Assembly: GCA_000023725.1 (NCBI GenBank)
Contig: CP001673.1
Location: 186,001 to 250,000, forward strand
DNA from: Flavobacteriaceae bacterium 3519-10
Lineage (GTDB): Bacteria; Bacteroidota; Bacteroidia; Flavobacteriales; Weeksellaceae
Length of the DNA stretch: 64,000 nt
Direction of reading: 5' to 3'
Below the pieces are notes generated by a model, which saw only the letters and a program-made list of their open reading frames with translations, did no database searches and had not been told where the DNA came from. Numbering within the stretch: the stretch's first letter is position 1; the number at the start of each line of letters is the position of its first letter. Positions 62,611 through 64,000 of this stretch are shown in pieces. A program made the translations under genes and the position numbers.

Positions 62611-64000
62611 TTATTTTTTTCTGCCAGCCTGATGTTGCTGTGCTTTTTGCTGTTCCTGCGCTTTTTCCATCATTTCACGCATTCTTTTCTGGAATTTGCC
62701 TTCTTTCTTTGGCTCCTTCTGTTTGTTGGCCTGGATGGTTGCATGAATTTTCTTTTCATCCAAAATCCAATACTTAATCACCAGGATAATCAGGATGTTA
62801 ATCGCATTCGATACGAAATAGTACCATGAAAGTCCGGAAGCGCCTGTATTTAAGAAGAATAGGAAAGTAATCGGGAAGATGTACATCAGCACTTTCATAT
62901 TCGGCATTCCTTCCTGTTGCGGCTGCTGAATGTTACCGGATGTCATCACGGTATAAATCAGGATCACAACAGTACACGCAATTGCGAAAATACTCAGGTG
63001 CTCACCTAAAAACGGGATATTGAACGGCAGTTTTATTACATCATCATACGCGGTAAGGTCTTTTGCGAACCAGAAGCTTTTGCCACGAAGGTCAATCATG
63101 TTCGGGAAGAAGCGGAACAGTGCATAGAAAATCGGGATCTGAAGCAATGCCGGTAAACATCCAGCCATTTGATTTACGCCGGCTTTCCGGTAAACAGCCA
63201 TTGTTTCCTGCTGCTTTTTCATCGGGTCCGCGTCTTTATATTTGGCGTTCACCTCATCAATCTCAGGACGGATCACGCGCATCATCGCACTCAATTTATG
63301 TTGCTTGAACATTACCGGAGACAGAATGATCTTCACAATAATCGTCATAAGGAAGATTACCCAACCTGCTGCAATGCCCCAACTTGAGATCAGATTATAC
63401 ATCGGGATGAAAAACCATCGGTTCATCGTGCCAATGAACGACCAGCCTAAAGGAAGAAGTTCATCGAAATTTTTGTCGTAAGACTTAAGCAAAGGCAGAT
63501 CAAGCGGCATAAAATACCATTTGAAGTTCTGGTTAAGCTCGTTTCCGGCTAAATCTACCTGCCCGTTAAAGTTGAATGTTTTAAGAAATTCACCTTCATC
63601 AATCATTTCCTGCGAACCTACTGAGTTTTTAAAGCCGGTTTGTGGTTCGATTACGGCAGAGAAAAACTGCTGTTTAATCGCAAGCCAGTTCAGTGTTTCA
63701 TCAGGTTCCTCCATTGAGGTACGGCCGTCATAATCGAAACTGCTGTAATTATCGAATGAATAGTTAAATTCGGTATGCGTTTGCTCTTGCGAACGGCCTT
63801 TTTCCATTTCGCGGGCGTTAAAATCCCACACGAAAGTAGCCTTCTGATCTGAAACCAACTGGCTTAAGCCCTGTGTTTTAACATTGAAATCCACCGTATA
63901 TTTATCGAGCAGTGTATAAATAAATTGAATTACCGCACCATTTACGTTGGCCTGCATCGTCACCGTATTACCGTTTTGAGTTGGCGTAAATACCAAATCT
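62611..64000 (-). CDS. yidC: Membrane protein insertase YidC, C-terminal part (5' cut by window)
   Basis: The frame is open to the last base, so the N-terminus is outside the window. About 462 residues are visible: the end of the periplasmic beta domain and the five-helix conserved core. The core includes GWGIAAGWVIFLMTIIVKIILSPV-type helices (SSWGIAAGWVIFLMTIIVKI) with the hydrophilic-groove Arg/Lys, and QKKLSAMMRVIRPEIDEVNAKY-like coiled loop (HKLSAMMRVIRPEIDEVNAK). It ends in a Lys/Gln-rich tail. YidC inserts inner-membrane proteins alone or with SecYEG. It is the full C-terminus, with a terminator 20 bases beyond. Confidence 0.95.
   Translation of the reverse strand, partial: DLVFTPTQNGNTVTMQANVNGAVIQFIYTLLDKYTVDFNVKTQGLSQLVSDQKATFVWDFNAREMEKGRSQEQTHTEFNYSFDNYSSFDYDGRTSMEEPDETLNWLAIKQQFFSAVIEPQTGFKNSVGSQEMIDEGEFLKTFNFNGQVDLAGNELNQNFKWYFMPLDLPLLKSYDKNFDELLPLGWSFIGTMNRWFFIPMYNLISSWGIAAGWVIFLMTIIVKIILSPVMFKQHKLSAMMRVIRPEIDEVNAKYKDADPMKKQQETMAVYRKAGVNQMAGCLPALLQIPIFYALFRFFPNMIDLRGKSFWFAKDLTAYDDVIKLPFNIPFLGEHLSIFAIACTVVILIYTVMTSGNIQQPQQEGMPNMKVLMYIFPITFLFFLNTGASGLSWYYFVSNAINILIILVIKYWILDEKKIHATIQANKQKEPKKEGKFQKRMREMMEKAQEQQKAQQHQAGRKK

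Overview
The window looks like a chromosomal segment of a flavobacterium in or near the Chryseobacterium/Weeksellaceae group of the Bacteroidota. The evidence is a SusC/SusD pair, flavobacterial marker families (DUF3276, DUF6089, DUF2851, DUF4254, DUF4292), two bacillithiol genes, start codons with no Shine-Dalgarno sequence in front of them, and repeated promoters of the Bacteroidota form TTTG - 17 to 23 bp - TAnnTTTG. The genus is inferred from gene content and was not tested by a database search.

Layout. 0-4.9 kb is the end of a surface-polysaccharide operon: an EpsG-like polymerase fragment, a WecA/MraY-type sugar-phosphate transferase, an outer-membrane export lipoprotein and a Wzc-like tyrosine autokinase. 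5.0-10.5 kb is an envelope-assembly operon: a DUF6089 barrel, uppS, bamA and two OmpH/Skp chaperones, closed by a strong terminator. 10.5-13.6 kb holds a thioesterase, rfbD, an unknown secreted protein, bshB1 and tRNA-His. 13.7-37.3 kb is mostly core housekeeping: DUF3276, an MsbA-like ABC exporter, nusB-DUF1573-yajC, an AspT/YidE-type transporter, DUF2851, a GH3 enzyme with bshA, deoD and ribA. It continues with a long minus-strand run (flippase, dut, sugar nucleotidyltransferase, DUF4292, EnvC-like M23 protein, tatA, DUF4254, lipoprotein, ribA), then a dihydroorotase and a large M16 protease.

37.3-48.1 kb is the accessory part. It carries an AT-rich two-gene module, a double zinc-ribbon protein overlapping a HEPN (Swt1-type) protein, bracketed by oppositely oriented dispersed intergenic repeats. 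It also has a SDR reductase of the 2,4-dienoyl-CoA reductase type, a relic-like GC-rich stretch, and an unknown gene whose 3' end lies in a hexanucleotide tandem repeat shared with the convergent neighbour. Then come a tandem pair of large, apparently paralogous proteins of unknown function, a TPR-like protein, an XRE regulator divergent from an unknown gene, a lipoprotein and tRNA-Gln.

48.3-64 kb returns to core genes: recA, htpG, an alkyltransferase-like protein, a deoxyhypusine-synthase-family enzyme, a Gre-like factor, arfB, a MenE-like ligase with argS, a SusD/SusC pair, rnhB and the 3' part of yidC. The best candidate for an undescribed system is the zinc-ribbon/HEPN module at 37.6-39.2 kb; the paralogous pair at 41.7-44.8 kb is second.
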